From assembly GCF_014192015.1 (NCBI RefSeq), contig NZ_JACHXJ010000002.1, positions 1,612,001-1,676,000 on the forward strand: 64,000 nucleotides of DNA. The letters run 5' to 3'. Position 1 is the stretch's first letter, and each line of letters starts with the position of its first letter. The notes under the pieces were generated by a model. It searched no databases, was not told the DNA's origin, and worked only from the letters and a program-made list of their open reading frames with translations. The stretch is from Paenibacillus rhizosphaerae (GTDB taxonomy: Bacteria > Bacillota > Bacilli > Paenibacillales > Paenibacillaceae). The position numbers were made by a program, and so were the translations under genes. Below, piece by piece: positions 17,381-25,439 of the stretch.

Positions 17381-18139
17381 ATGGAAAAGTACGGAAGTGA
17401 CAACGCACGATTCCTAAATGAAATAATGGATTTGATGGTACCCATAGAAGGCGGATCAATTGAACTACGCGATTATCGTAATACGGATCAATGGCTAAGT
17501 TCTGATTACACTTTATCTAACCCAGGAAGTAGTAAAAGGGCTATAACATGGACTGAAACTTTAGAGCCTTACCATGTAATGAAGTATCCAGTAACACAGC
17601 AGTTGTATCATTTTGTCATGCATGAAGAAGAAATAGATACGATTGTGAGTAAGCTGCCAGTTACGGAAGTTTCGTGGATCGAGACTATTGCCTTTTGTAA
17701 TGAATTATCGAGAAAGCTTGGCAGGACGGAATGCTACACAGTTACAAATGAAAGTGAGAACACCATATACAACAAAACAGCGAATGGATTTCGATTACTA
17801 TCAGACGCTGAATGGCAATATGCATGTAAAGCAGGAACAACGGGATATCGGTATGCAAAAATTGATCAAATTGCATGGTATCAAGAAAATTCCAATGGAT
17901 CTGTTCATAAAGTAGGACAGCTGCTCCCTAATCCATGGCGACTTTACGATATGATTGGTAATGTCTGGGAGTGGTGCTGGGATTTATATGATACAAAACG
18001 ATATGGGAATTATAGAGTTTTCCGGGGAGGCAGTTGGGCTGAAGTGGAGAACAATTGTGGTTCTACGAGTAGAAGGAAAAGTATGCCCAATTTTAAAATA
18101 GATGATCTTGGTTTTAGAATAGCACTTACAAATCTTTGA
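17381..18139 (+). CDS. SUMF1/formylglycine-generating-enzyme domain protein
   Basis: About 252 residues with the SUMF1 fold: YPVTQQLYHFV, PVTEVSWIETIAFCNELSRK, FRLLSDAEWQYACKAGT, GNVWEWCWDLYD, FRGGSW and LGFRIAL. Family members modify sulfatases or serve as binding domains. Only one Cys (NNCGSTSRRK) remains where true FGE enzymes have a catalytic pair, so enzyme activity is doubtful. The frame starts at a GTG (17363), but GGAGGT at 17365-17370 precedes an ATG at 17381 with normal spacing. A lone gene between two element A units. Confidence 0.8.
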   Translation: MEKYGSDNARFLNEIMDLMVPIEGGSIELRDYRNTDQWLSSDYTLSNPGSSKRAITWTETLEPYHVMKYPVTQQLYHFVMHEEEIDTIVSKLPVTEVSWIETIAFCNELSRKLGRTECYTVTNESENTIYNKTANGFRLLSDAEWQYACKAGTTGYRYAKIDQIAWYQENSNGSVHKVGQLLPNPWRLYDMIGNVWEWCWDLYDTKRYGNYRVFRGGSWAEVENNCGSTSRRKSMPNFKIDDLGFRIALTNL

Positions 18140-18255
18140 GATATAAAGGCTATGCTGAGTAAGTCCTGCGAATCTTACAGGCCGTAAGTTACTGATACGT
18201 TTAGAGAATGGTGATACACCACTCCGAAGTTTACCGCTGGGCAATTGTACGTTAT

Positions 18256-18358
18256 GTCGTTACGCTAGCGGGGAACGATAGCTCAATGAAGACATTTGAA
18301 GGCAGCCGCCCCAAAAGCCGGCTGCCTTTTTCTTAAACTAACGGGCAGGATAGTGTAA
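18256..18358 (+). repeat. Element A, full unit
   Basis: GCTAGCGGGGAACGATAGCT, the spacer CAATGAAGACATTTGAAG, the hairpin GGCAGCCG.../CGGCTGCC with T-run, then AACTAACGGGCAGGATAGTG. One of the clearest copies. Confidence 0.92.
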
Positions 18359-18490
18359 TTGTAGATTCGAAATTATTTAATAACTTATTTTCTTCAGTTA
18401 CACATCAGTGGCCCGTCTACTTAGGGCAATCAACGGCGCTTGAGGGCATAGAAGTATCGGTTTTTGATTTTAGACTTTAGCAATGGTTGA

Positions 18491-19141
18491 TTATGCCCAA
18501 GTAGTAATCGTTTCAACGGGCAGGCGGTAAGAAGGATAGCCTTCTTTGGCTGCTTTTCCGATTGAGATCAACATGACCGGTTGGAACCGGTCTTTATTAA
18601 GACCAAAAACTTCAGCAATTCGTTCCTTATCATATCCGGCCATCGGGTTAGTGTCATATCCATGGGCGCGTGCAACAAGCATGAGTTGCATGGATACGAG
18701 ACCCGAGTCAATCAAGTTCATGTCTCGTAGGTCGGATGCGGACATGTTCGCATAATAGGGTTTCGCTTGTTGCAACTGCATGTCCATGATGTCCTGTGGC
18801 ATGTATCCATGTTCCACAGCTTTGCCAAAAATCTCGTCAATATATTCAATGTTGTTAGCATCGTAAAATACCGCAATGACAGCCGCGGAAGTCAGAGTTT
18901 GCGTCTGGTTGAAAGATGCCAGCGGTGCAAGTTTTTCTTTGCCTTCAGCGCTGTCTATGACAAGGAAACGCCATGGCTGCATGTTAATAGCAGAAGGGGC
19001 GCGGGTAGCTTCCGTCAATATTTCGGTCATTTCCTCCCGGCCAATGTTCACTTCCGGATCGTAGACTTTAACCGAACGGCGCTTCAAGACGATTTCATTG
19101 AAATTGTTACTTTCGTGGAATTTGCCGGTGATTGTGCTCAT
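18491..19141 (-). CDS. Nitroreductase family protein (NAD(P)H/FMN)
   Basis: A 216-residue nitroreductase-fold protein: RRSVKVYDPEVNIGREEM at the N-terminus (FMN phosphate contact), EATRAPSAINMQPWRFLVI, the central DSGLVSMQLMLVARAHGYDTNPM and the C-terminal LISIGKAAKEGYPSYR. Such flavoenzymes reduce nitro-aromatics or quinones in the cytoplasm as dimers. GAGGGAGAG lies upstream of the ATG. It is divergent from a MerR regulator across 121 bases that hold a palindromic operator, so MerR control is likely. Both genes share one inter-repeat segment. Confidence 0.9.
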   Translation of the reverse strand: MSTITGKFHESNNFNEIVLKRRSVKVYDPEVNIGREEMTEILTEATRAPSAINMQPWRFLVIDSAEGKEKLAPLASFNQTQTLTSAAVIAVFYDANNIEYIDEIFGKAVEHGYMPQDIMDMQLQQAKPYYANMSASDLRDMNLIDSGLVSMQLMLVARAHGYDTNPMAGYDKERIAEVFGLNKDRFQPVMLISIGKAAKEGYPSYRLPVETITTWA

Positions 19142-19216
19142 GTAGTGTTCTCTCCCTCATCTATATTAGTTTGTTGTGAGATTCTGATCGCTTAACCTCA
19201 CTTTGAGGATTGTAAA

Positions 19217-19236
19217 CTATGAAGTATACTTTATAG
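19217..19236. promoter_or_regulatory. MerR-type operator palindrome
   Basis: CTATGAAGTATACTTTATAG is a 20-bp palindrome with one mismatched pair, in the intergenic region between the divergent nitroreductase and MerR genes. MerR proteins bind such dyads between -35 and -10. Confidence 0.65.
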
Positions 19237-19262
19237 CAAGAGAAAGCATTGAGGTGATTAAT

Positions 19263-19643
19263 ATGAAGATTAGTGAAGTCGCTAAAATGGTTGACCTTCC
19301 TATATCAACTATCCGTTACTATGAGAAAATAGGCATTATCACTGATGATTACATTCGGAGAGAACAGAATAATTACCGGGATTATGCTTTAGAAATCACT
19401 CATCATCTAGAGGTTGTTAAAAAATGTTTAGCTGTTGGTTTTTCAATAAACGATATAAAAGCTATGATCTCGAAAAATGGGATGTCAAAAGATGATCAAA
19501 CACGTATCATTAAAGAGAAAATATCTGAAATCGAAGAGGTTCAAAAAAAATTAGAGGATTCCAAAGAAAACCTTTACGACATTCTTGAGTTGGATATTAC
19601 ATGTGAGGATGGGTTCGGAAAATATAAATTAAAAGATACATGA
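19263..19643 (+). CDS. MerR family transcriptional regulator
   Basis: A 126-residue regulator from the ATG at 19263 (GAGGTG is 6 bases upstream; the frame is open further upstream but through the operator). MKISEVAKMVDLPISTIRYYEKIGII is the MerR HTH/wing. A coiled-coil dimer helix follows (KEKISEIEEVQKKLEDSKENL), then a short tail with one Cys. It probably senses the substrate of, and activates, the divergent nitroreductase. Confidence 0.9.
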   Translation: MKISEVAKMVDLPISTIRYYEKIGIITDDYIRREQNNYRDYALEITHHLEVVKKCLAVGFSINDIKAMISKNGMSKDDQTRIIKEKISEIEEVQKKLEDSKENLYDILELDITCEDGFGKYKLKDT

Positions 19644-19715
19644 ATTGAACTAACAGGTATCGATGGCTCAATCAAAACAAGAAGGCAGCCGATCAACGTA
19701 ATCGGATGCTTTTGT
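19644..19715 (+). repeat. Element A copy (degenerate, left half and hairpin)
   Basis: GAACTAACAGGTATCGATGG, then CTCAATCAAAACAAGAAGGC and a GGCAGCCGAT.../ATCGGATGC hairpin with T-run, directly after the MerR stop. Confidence 0.65.
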
Positions 19716-19872
19716 ACGTGTTTCTCCGCCGATACGAGAAAAAACATCGAGAAACCAATTGTTCTCCATGTTACCATGAACGCCATGGAGGGGTAATACC
19801 AGCGTAACTGACACCACCCGCAAACACATGGATAAAAATGTAAGACTTTGTCCTCTGACACATATGAAAAAA

Positions 19873-20022
19873 TGTCTTTTAACTTGTAAGACGACAAGAA
19901 CATCCACGCTTAATAGCCGTGTAGCAGCGGCTTTTTGTGTCTTAACGGTATATGTTCTTGTCAACACCCGACGACAAGAACATATACCATTTGCCGAAAA
20001 AGACAATAACATATATGGTTAA
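19873..20022 (+). repeat. Element B copy 2 (divergent subfamily)
   Basis: GACGACAAGAACATC leads to a GCAGCGGC/T-run hairpin, then a 16-bp perfect stem GGTATATGTTCTTGTC (19947-19962) and GACAAGAACATATACC (19973-19988). The outer half of the stem differs from other B copies on both arms, so pairing is kept. Further GACAATAACATATA repeats follow. Confidence 0.75.
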
Positions 20023-20135
20023 CCGTGGATGATAAGGATTCCGATTTCAGTTGATGAGCAGGGTTGAAAGAAGTACCGAGTGCGATAAGCTGATGTCCTC
20101 AAACGGAGTTTCAAACCTAAACAGGCTTCGGGCAT

Positions 20136-20165
20136 TAAGCTAACGGGCAGGATAGTTGAATCACT
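20136..20165 (+). repeat. Element A right half
   Basis: CATTAAGCTAACGGGCAGGA followed by TAGTTGAATC. No intact plus-strand gene follows, so the cassette it introduced may have been lost or replaced. Confidence 0.8.
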
Positions 20166-20243
20166 TGGCAAATGTCAGACGTCCGTATTTTCTGGATGAA
20201 TTGGGGATACTGTAAAAAATGAGGATCTCGTCGAGCCGGGCTA

Positions 20244-20296
20244 AAAAACGAGTGCAAGAATCGAAACCGCCTGGGTTCCTGCCTGCACTCGTTTTT
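20244..20296 (-). terminator. Terminator hairpin (minus-strand orientation)
   Basis: AACGAGTGCA and TGCACTCGTT arms with T-runs on both strands. It follows a minus-strand coding scar at 20322-20396. Confidence 0.65.
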
Positions 20297-20321
20297 GCAT
20301 CCTTGAACGTTCGCTCTTGAA

Positions 20322-20396
20322 TCAATTCATATAAGTGTTAAACCAATCGAGCATTTGGCTGGGGGCCTTTGCAAAGTAGGTGTATCCGTCCGCTGT
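20322..20396 (-). pseudogene. C-terminal scar of an unidentified gene
   Basis: About 25 codons on the minus strand end ADGYTYFAKAPSQMLDWFNT YMN and stop just before the terminator at 20244-20296. A C-terminus with its own terminator suggests a real gene was cut by the inverted element A half that starts at 20397. Confidence 0.35.
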
Positions 20397-20425
20397 TGTC
20401 ATTCAACTATCGTTCTCCGTTACCT
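20397..20425 (-). repeat. Element A left half, inverted
   Basis: Read on the minus strand it is GTTAAGGTAACGGAGAACGA followed by TAGTTGAATGAC, the left half of element A. It lies just downstream of the minus-strand APH gene, so it keeps the gene-relative order seen for plus-strand genes. No hairpin follows it. Confidence 0.75.
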
Positions 20426-20465
20426 TAACAATCTAAGCTAAATGAATCTCATAATCACGTATCCG

Positions 20466-21353
20466 CTATTCATTCTGTAAGATATCGATAACCTTCTTCG
20501 CTTCTCTTACAGAGATGGATTCCTTATCTTCTTCCGATGCCCATGTTATTAGTGCTTTCCATAACGCCCAGCCTCTTGCCCTATTTTCCGTTTCAGCGTC
20601 AAGGCCTATAGATTGAAGAAACACTTTCCTGCTCTTGTCATCAAAAAAGGTCCATGCCATGGTTATTTCTACTGCAGGATCGCCAACTGCCATTACGCCG
20701 AAGTCAATCACACTGGATAATTTGCCATCCTTTACAAGAAGATTTCCTGGATTAATGTCACCGTGAATCCAAACAGGCTTTTTTGTCCATTTTGATGCTG
20801 TTGCTTGATGCCATATTTTTAGGCACTTTTCTGCATCTACTGCCCCTCCTAATGTTTCAAGGGCTCCTAAAGTCCACTCGTTGAATTTCCACACTGTAAG
20901 GGGACAACCTCTAAAGTAGTTGTGCTCCCCACCAGCAGGACCATTCGATGCGTCGATTTGATGAAGCTCCTTAATAAACCTAGAAAGATCAACGGCAAAT
21001 TCATTAATATCTGAGATATTGTCTTGCCTTAAGGTTTCTCCGGTAATCCACCTATTCACTGACCAATAAAAGGGATAGCCTTCGTCGGGTATTCCTTTTG
21101 CCAGAGGAACAGTAATAGGCAGCGAAAGATGAGGTCTTAGCTTTGGCAGCCATTCAGCTTCTTTCTCAACTTGCGGAGCATGACCTTCGTCTCTAGGCAG
21201 CCTCACACTCATCTCATCGCCCAAATGAAATGTAAAGTTGTCATATCCGCCTTTTTCAACGGGTCTGACAGGCAAGTCAGCCCATTTAGGAAATTGCTTT
21301 CTTATTAACCTGCGAACTAAATCGGTATTTATTTTGTCAACACTAAAAGACAT
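20466..21353 (-). CDS. APH-fold aminoglycoside phosphotransferase family protein
   Basis: 295 residues with a kinase fold: GGYDNFTFHLGDEMSVRLPR (nucleotide-binding lobe), the catalytic loop WIHGDINPGNLLV and the metal-binding VIDFGVMAVGDPAVE. Members phosphorylate aminoglycosides or other small substrates. The frame is open 22 codons further, but GGAGGGAAG lies 9 bases before the ATG at 21353, so I choose that start. Downstream (20397-20425) and upstream (21547-21575) it has element A halves inverted with the gene. The paralogue at 27434-28303 shares the layout (WLPKL, PVPxAxGxPDxxYPFxW) but is divergent. Substrate unknown. Confidence 0.85.
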   Translation of the reverse strand: MSFSVDKINTDLVRRLIRKQFPKWADLPVRPVEKGGYDNFTFHLGDEMSVRLPRDEGHAPQVEKEAEWLPKLRPHLSLPITVPLAKGIPDEGYPFYWSVNRWITGETLRQDNISDINEFAVDLSRFIKELHQIDASNGPAGGEHNYFRGCPLTVWKFNEWTLGALETLGGAVDAEKCLKIWHQATASKWTKKPVWIHGDINPGNLLVKDGKLSSVIDFGVMAVGDPAVEITMAWTFFDDKSRKVFLQSIGLDAETENRARGWALWKALITWASEEDKESISVREAKKVIDILQNE

Positions 21354-21546
21354 ATAGGTCTTCCCTCCGTGTTTGGTATTTGCACGGAAGGGATCAGTGC
21401 AAGTTATTATCCCTTCCATACCTCGAAAATAAATGTATTGCCAACGGATTTAATGGTTTTCACGAAAATCACTCGCTTTCTTAAAGGATAAGTTATTATA
21501 CAATGATGTATAATCAGCAATCTAGGTAACGAATAATTTAATTCAA

Positions 21547-21575
21547 TTAATCTGCCCGTTAGCTTAATGGCCAAC
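21547..21575 (-). repeat. Element A right half, inverted
   Basis: On the minus strand it reads GGCCATTAAGCTAACGGGCA followed by GATTAATT, located about 200 bases upstream of the minus-strand APH gene. The remainder of 21354-21666 is A/T-rich with no gene seen. Confidence 0.8.
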
Positions 21576-21666
21576 TCCAGTTTAATACTTTATTTTACGG
21601 TCTAATACTTTATTTTTCAGTCTACAACTTTATTTTCTTCTAATATCAGGAACAACCGGCTGTGAC

Positions 21667-22163
21667 CTGGCACAGAGAACGCCGTCTTCAGGCTAGGCGA
21701 CGAATTTGCTGTTCGGCTCTCGCGGCGGGAGGGACCTTCGACACCAGATAGTCGCGAATTTATTTGGCTGCCTAAGCTGGCGCCATTGGTTCCGCTTGAA
21801 ATCCCCGTACCTATCGCTCAAGGACATCCGGATAGGGATTATCCGTGGTTTTGGGAGATCCATACGTGGGTTGAAGGCGAGACGGTACCGATAGAGGAGA
21901 TTGATGCGATTCAGGCCGCGCGTGATCTTGCGGCGTTATGGTTCAAAGAAGATAAAGGTTACGGGCGGATCATGTTAGACGGCCAGGACGGTAACCATGT
22001 ATTTGTTCACTTTAGCGAAATACTACCAGACCCAATTAGGTTACCAAACGGTTTTCGGTGTCTTAAAGAGGGCCAAAAATTTGCATTCGAGCTATTTGAA
22101 TTTCCGAGTATAGCGGATTCCCAGCGAAGGACAGCTAAGAATGTGAAAATTTTTGAGGATTGA
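21667..22163 (+). pseudogene. Chimera: 271-bp APH fragment joined to a cold-shock domain
   Basis: Bases 21667-21937 repeat 27549-27819 with one difference seen (codon for Asp instead of Glu in DRDYPW). At 21938 the sequence switches, in frame, to WFKEDKGYGRIMLDGQDGN and VFVHFSEI...GFRCLKEGQKFAFELFE, a cold-shock domain with both RNA-binding motifs (KGYGRI, VFVHF). The APH piece lacks its catalytic loop and start; the cold-shock piece lacks its first strand. Neither part is a complete gene, though the junction is in frame. It is followed by an element A left half at 22202. Confidence 0.75.
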
Positions 22164-22201
22164 AGGCATCGTGACGTACTTGATGAATGTATGGGTTCTC
22201 G

Positions 22202-22303
22202 GTATTCATCGTTACGCTAACGGGAAACGATAGTTGAATAATCGACCGGGAAGAAGCTGCCGGTGTTGATCGGCAGCTTCATTACGCTAACGGGCAGTAA
22301 GGT
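22202..22303 (+). repeat. Element A, full unit
   Basis: CGCTAACGGGAAACGATAGT, then TGAATAATCGACC, the hairpin GAAGCTGCCG.../CGGCAGCTTC and CATTACGCTAACGGGCAG. Very similar to the unit at 17134. Confidence 0.92.
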
Positions 22304-22381
22304 TTAGTTATAAACGTACTTTCCAAAATAGTATGTGGTAAACTAATCGAAGCTCGACGGTTGAGGGAGATTAAAGAAACT

Positions 22382-23320
22382 ATGGTAGACACTGTTGTTA
22401 TAAAAGCAGAACAAATTGCAGGCGATTTTCTTCAGGAACAAGTAAAAACATCATATCAGATCATCGGTAAAGGCATCACGAATCAGGTTTGCGTAGTCGA
22501 AACGGAGAGCCATAAAGTTGTTGTCCGCATGAATGATAAAGATACATTTCCGGAATTCGTCAAAGAAAAATGGTGTATTGAACAAGCAGCCGCAGTTGGC
22601 ATTCCTGGACCCGAGGTATTGTCTATTGGCATTGTTGACGAAACCGCATTTATGATTCAAGCCTTTGTTGAGGGGGACAACGGGTTAGACAGTACTGTTC
22701 CCAAGACCGATGTTTGGAGGAAGCTGGGCGAATATGCCAAGCTTATTCATTCAATTCAAGTGAAAGGATATGGTGGGAATCTGGTTGATCCAGTCCACGG
22801 TGAGTTTCAGTCACCTTCTCATGCCGGATCAGACGGCAGTTGGCAAGGGTATGTGCAGTATAATATCAATTGTTTGACTGAACATGATTGCTTGATCGAG
22901 CTTGGAGTAATTACTCAGGCGGAATCGCATAGAGTAAGAGAACTGTTTGAGAATTTGAAGCGTGAACCGTTCCGCTTCGGTTTAGACCACGGGGATCTCT
23001 CTATAAAGAATGCTATTGTCAATCAAGCAAACCGAGTAATATTGCTGGATTGGAATGCGGAAGTAAACGTAGTACCCCATGTAACTGTTGCTCGATTGAT
23101 GCAATACCAAATGCTGGGGATAGAGGAGAGCCCAAACGTTGAAGAATTAGAGGCGTTTATGGACGGTTACGGATTATCTGAAGAAGACCTTTCCGTCACG
23201 AGGCATTTTCTGCTATTAAGGGCTTTTGATAACCTCAGGTGGGCTATTGATCGAAGTCCTGATCTGATCAAACCCTATGCTGCGTTTGCGAAACAAGTCA
23301 TTGACATGATTATGGATTAG
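22382..23320 (+). CDS. APH/choline-kinase-fold phosphotransferase family protein
   Basis: 312 residues. The N-lobe has GKGITNQVCVVETESHKVVVRMN and the C-lobe the catalytic loop FGLDHGDLSIKNAIV and a metal motif VILLDWNAEVNVVPH. This differs from the DFG-like IDF/IDW of drug-modifying APHs, so the substrate may not be an antibiotic. The frame starts with a TTG at 22361, but GAGGGAG precedes an ATG at 22382 which I prefer. A single gene between element A right half (22283-22303) and left half (23447). Confidence 0.8.
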   Translation: MVDTVVIKAEQIAGDFLQEQVKTSYQIIGKGITNQVCVVETESHKVVVRMNDKDTFPEFVKEKWCIEQAAAVGIPGPEVLSIGIVDETAFMIQAFVEGDNGLDSTVPKTDVWRKLGEYAKLIHSIQVKGYGGNLVDPVHGEFQSPSHAGSDGSWQGYVQYNINCLTEHDCLIELGVITQAESHRVRELFENLKREPFRFGLDHGDLSIKNAIVNQANRVILLDWNAEVNVVPHVTVARLMQYQMLGIEESPNVEELEAFMDGYGLSEEDLSVTRHFLLLRAFDNLRWAIDRSPDLIKPYAAFAKQVIDMIMD

Positions 23321-23446
23321 CAGAAAATGATCGGTGTTTCTTATCTCAATTCAACCAAGTGTGAAGAACATTACTGAACCGAGGGATGGAACACGATAGT
23401 TCAATCCTGACTCCCTAATTTGTTCTTCCTTGGCGGTGGATCGTTA

Positions 23447-23512
23447 AGCTAACGGGAAACGTTAGCTCAAGAAAAAGGAGTATTCGCCGGCGCCAGCTGC
23501 TCCTTTTTTATA
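23447..23512 (+). repeat. Element A left half with hairpin
   Basis: GTTAAGCTAACGGGAAACGT, TAGCTCAAGAAA, then a different hairpin GGAG...GGCGCC...CTCC with T-run. The hairpin sequence differs from other copies while the GCTAACGGG core is kept. Confidence 0.8.
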
Positions 23513-23711
23513 CTGCAAATTTAAACGTGCAGGTTTCACGCACGTAGAATTCGTCACCGACTTTCACTGCGAAGTCTGTAATTTCAAGGATTTTCCCGCT
23601 GCCGATCATTTCTTGGCCGGTAAAGACGGCCACAGGGATTTGCTCTATCATGGCGGTATGGAAATGAATCGGGGAAGTCAGATGCATCATAAATCTTTTG
23701 ATTTTCATCAT
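23508..23711 (-). CDS. Small conserved-looking protein of unknown function, 67 residues
   Basis: A minus-strand frame reads VAVFTGQEMIGSGKILEITD and FAVKVGDEFYVRETCTFKFAV, a compact beta-rich pattern like small Firmicute proteins with an SH3-like barrel. ATG codons at 23711 and 23708 follow GGTGAAACATG, so a weak ribosome site exists. The stop lies beside the T-run of the element A hairpin. No function can be assigned. Confidence 0.5.
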   Translation of the reverse strand: MMKIKRFMMHLTSPIHFHTAMIEQIPVAVFTGQEMIGSGKILEITDFAVKVGDEFYVRETCTFKFAV

Positions 23712-23765
23712 GTTTCACCTATCCACGAAATTTCACCATATTCAACAAATAATGGGCAAACAAAA

Positions 23766-23788
23766 AGGCCGCCCAAAAGGACGGCCGG
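23766..23788 (-). terminator. Terminator hairpin, minus orientation
   Basis: GGCCGTCC/GGGCGGCC stem with TTTTTG on the minus strand. No intact minus-strand gene precedes it. Confidence 0.6.
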
Positions 23789-23945
23789 GAAGAGGAGAAA
23801 CAGATGTAGCTTATAGGAGCATACCTATATAACCATTTTGGGTAATCTTGGTTTTATTTATACATCTAAACAAAAAGACCCTGCCAGATCACCCAGCTGC
23901 CGTGCCTTTTATTATTTAACAATTTGCCAGCAGGTTCTTATAATA

Positions 23946-23982
23946 AAAAAACTTTGCCCCAACACGCGAGGCAAAGTTTTTT
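23946..23982 (-). terminator. Terminator of the small membrane protein gene at 23981-24241
   Basis: AAAAAACTTTGCC (23946-23958) and GGCAAAGTTTTTT (23970-23982) form a 13-bp stem with U-runs in both directions. A further weaker hairpin of similar polarity lies at 23865-23942. Confidence 0.85.
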
Positions 23983-24241
23983 ATTTCTTATTTGACGGTT
24001 CATTTCTAAATCCATAAAGGGTTATTATTAATCCGAATATAATAGTACCCATTACATAAACCAAAGTGGCACTCCCTCGACCATAAAAATAAACCGCAGC
24101 TAAAATCAAGACAACAGACAAAACTAATAAGGTCCACTTCCTGGATGGAGCCTTTTTATAAAGTACCCAGCTAAACACAAAAAATAATATGAATGCGCTA
24201 AAAAGAAGCAGAACTACGTATCCACTCGGAATAATATAAAT
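23981..24241 (-). CDS. Small membrane protein, possible AUU start
   Basis: From an ATT at 24241 the frame gives 86 residues with three hydrophobic stretches (GYVVLLLFSAFILFFVF, WTLLVLSVVLILAAVYF, LVYVMGTIIFGLIITLYGF) and a charged tail RNEPSNKK. AAAGGGG lies 8 bases upstream of that ATT, and the next in-frame start-like codon (GTG at 24178) would cut the first helix in half. A strong terminator overlaps the stop. I do not recognise a family; the non-standard start is an inference. Confidence 0.55.
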   Translation of the reverse strand: MYIIPSGYVVLLLFSAFILFFVFSWVLYKKAPSRKWTLLVLSVVLILAAVYFYGRGSATLVYVMGTIIFGLIITLYGFRNEPSNKK

Positions 24242-24357
24242 TCTTTTAGCCCCTTTCGGTTATTTTTACACATTATAGCATAAGGTCGTATTCAATAAGG
24301 TGTACAACAAAACAACTTTGATATACTCATGCTCATTAAAAAACTGATGAAATAAAA

Positions 24358-24390
24358 AAGACCTTGCCAGCGCGTAGCCAGCAGGGTCTT
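24358..24390 (-). terminator. Terminator hairpin of the 37-residue frame
   Basis: AAGACC...GGTCTT with G-U-tolerant inner pairs and a T-run on the minus strand, 3 bases after the stop at 24393. Confidence 0.7.
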
Positions 24391-24392
24391 CG

Positions 24393-24506
24393 TCATTCCT
24401 GATTTTTGTTGTCCTTGTTATTTATCCGCATAACCTTTTCCCCCTCCGGATTGCTCACGATCCCGAGGACAACGAGTACACCCAGGACTCCGTAAACGGC
24501 AGCCAT
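24393..24506 (-). CDS. Tiny membrane peptide, 37 residues
   Basis: An ATG at 24506 opens MAAVYGVLGVLVVLGIVSNP followed by EGEKVMRINNKDNKNQE and a stop. One hydrophobic helix and a polar tail, with a terminator immediately after, are what a small membrane peptide gene would show. The ribosome site (CTAGAAG) is weak. It could instead be the C-terminus of a lost gene. No family recognised. In 24507-24773 only a 40-codon minus-strand scar ending at 24648 is visible. Confidence 0.4.
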   Translation of the reverse strand: MAAVYGVLGVLVVLGIVSNPEGEKVMRINNKDNKNQE

Positions 24507-24773
24507 CTTCTAGTATATCTAATGAACATCAAACACCTGAACTCAATAACTCACCGAATTCCTTAAGGTAAGAATATTTTCCTTAAGGAACGTTTGATTT
24601 TTTTCAATTCCTCTGTTTTTACACCAAACAACTGCGCAGAAGGCATCTTAAAAATCATAAAATGGCTGCACTTTTTCCAGAGACAACATAGGGCGAATCG
24701 ATTGATAACCTTCAATGAACGGTATCTTTGTGCTTGGGTCAACTTCCCAAATATATCGATTTAAGGCGCAGCG

Positions 24774-25070
24774 TTGCTCAAGGTGGCAGATGATGCGGGT
24801 ATCATCTTCTCGCCTTGGCACCCGGCTGCCGTGCCGTCGGGCGAGGAAGGCAAAAGGTTCCGCGACGTTCTGGACCCCATCGCGGAGAAACATCGCGTCA
24901 CAATCCAGCAACTCGCCCTAGCTTGGCAGTTGCATCGTTCTCCGCGGATGCTGCCAATCCCCGGGACAACCAGCATTGATCACCTTAAGGAGAATCTCGC
25001 CGCAGCTAGCATTCGTTTGGCGCCGGAGGAAGTAGACACCATTACCCAACTTATCCCTGATGAGGATTGA
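24774..25070 (+). pseudogene. Aldo/keto reductase C-terminal remnant
   Basis: The frame covers only the last third of an aldo/keto reductase: FSPWHPAA, LDPIAEKHRVTIQQLALAWQLHRSPRMLPIPGTTSIDHLKENL in two blocks, and a helix ending. The ALAWQL...PIPGTTS segment is the NADP-binding signature of the family. The barrel and its Tyr/Lys/His catalytic residues are missing, so it is inactive. The sequence is GC-richer than its surroundings. 25071-25439 contains no recognisable gene. Confidence 0.65.
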
Positions 25071-25439
25071 AGCTAAAGACCCACGAGAAAGACCGTCCCC
25101 TGGATTAGGGACCGATTTTCGAATAAGAACTTTAGATTTCAACAGAGGTGTTTTCTGAGGTGCTTTAAATGAGCTGCTTGCGCAGCGACGTCGTCCCCAT
25201 CGTGCGGATGCGGCGCGCAACTTTGGCGCGGTTATTATTAGATTTAAAAAATATCACTGGGCAACGTTAATCCAATTTCCAATCCATAAGGCTGTTACTG
25301 CGCTATGTTCAATGCTCGGCGAAAATACGAAGAGGCGTCCACTGAGCTAATCAACTGATACCTACACGTTCCCATATTTACTTAGTTGCTTTCATACCTT
25401 AGGATATAGATCAAAATATCGACAGAACTACTATTCAAA

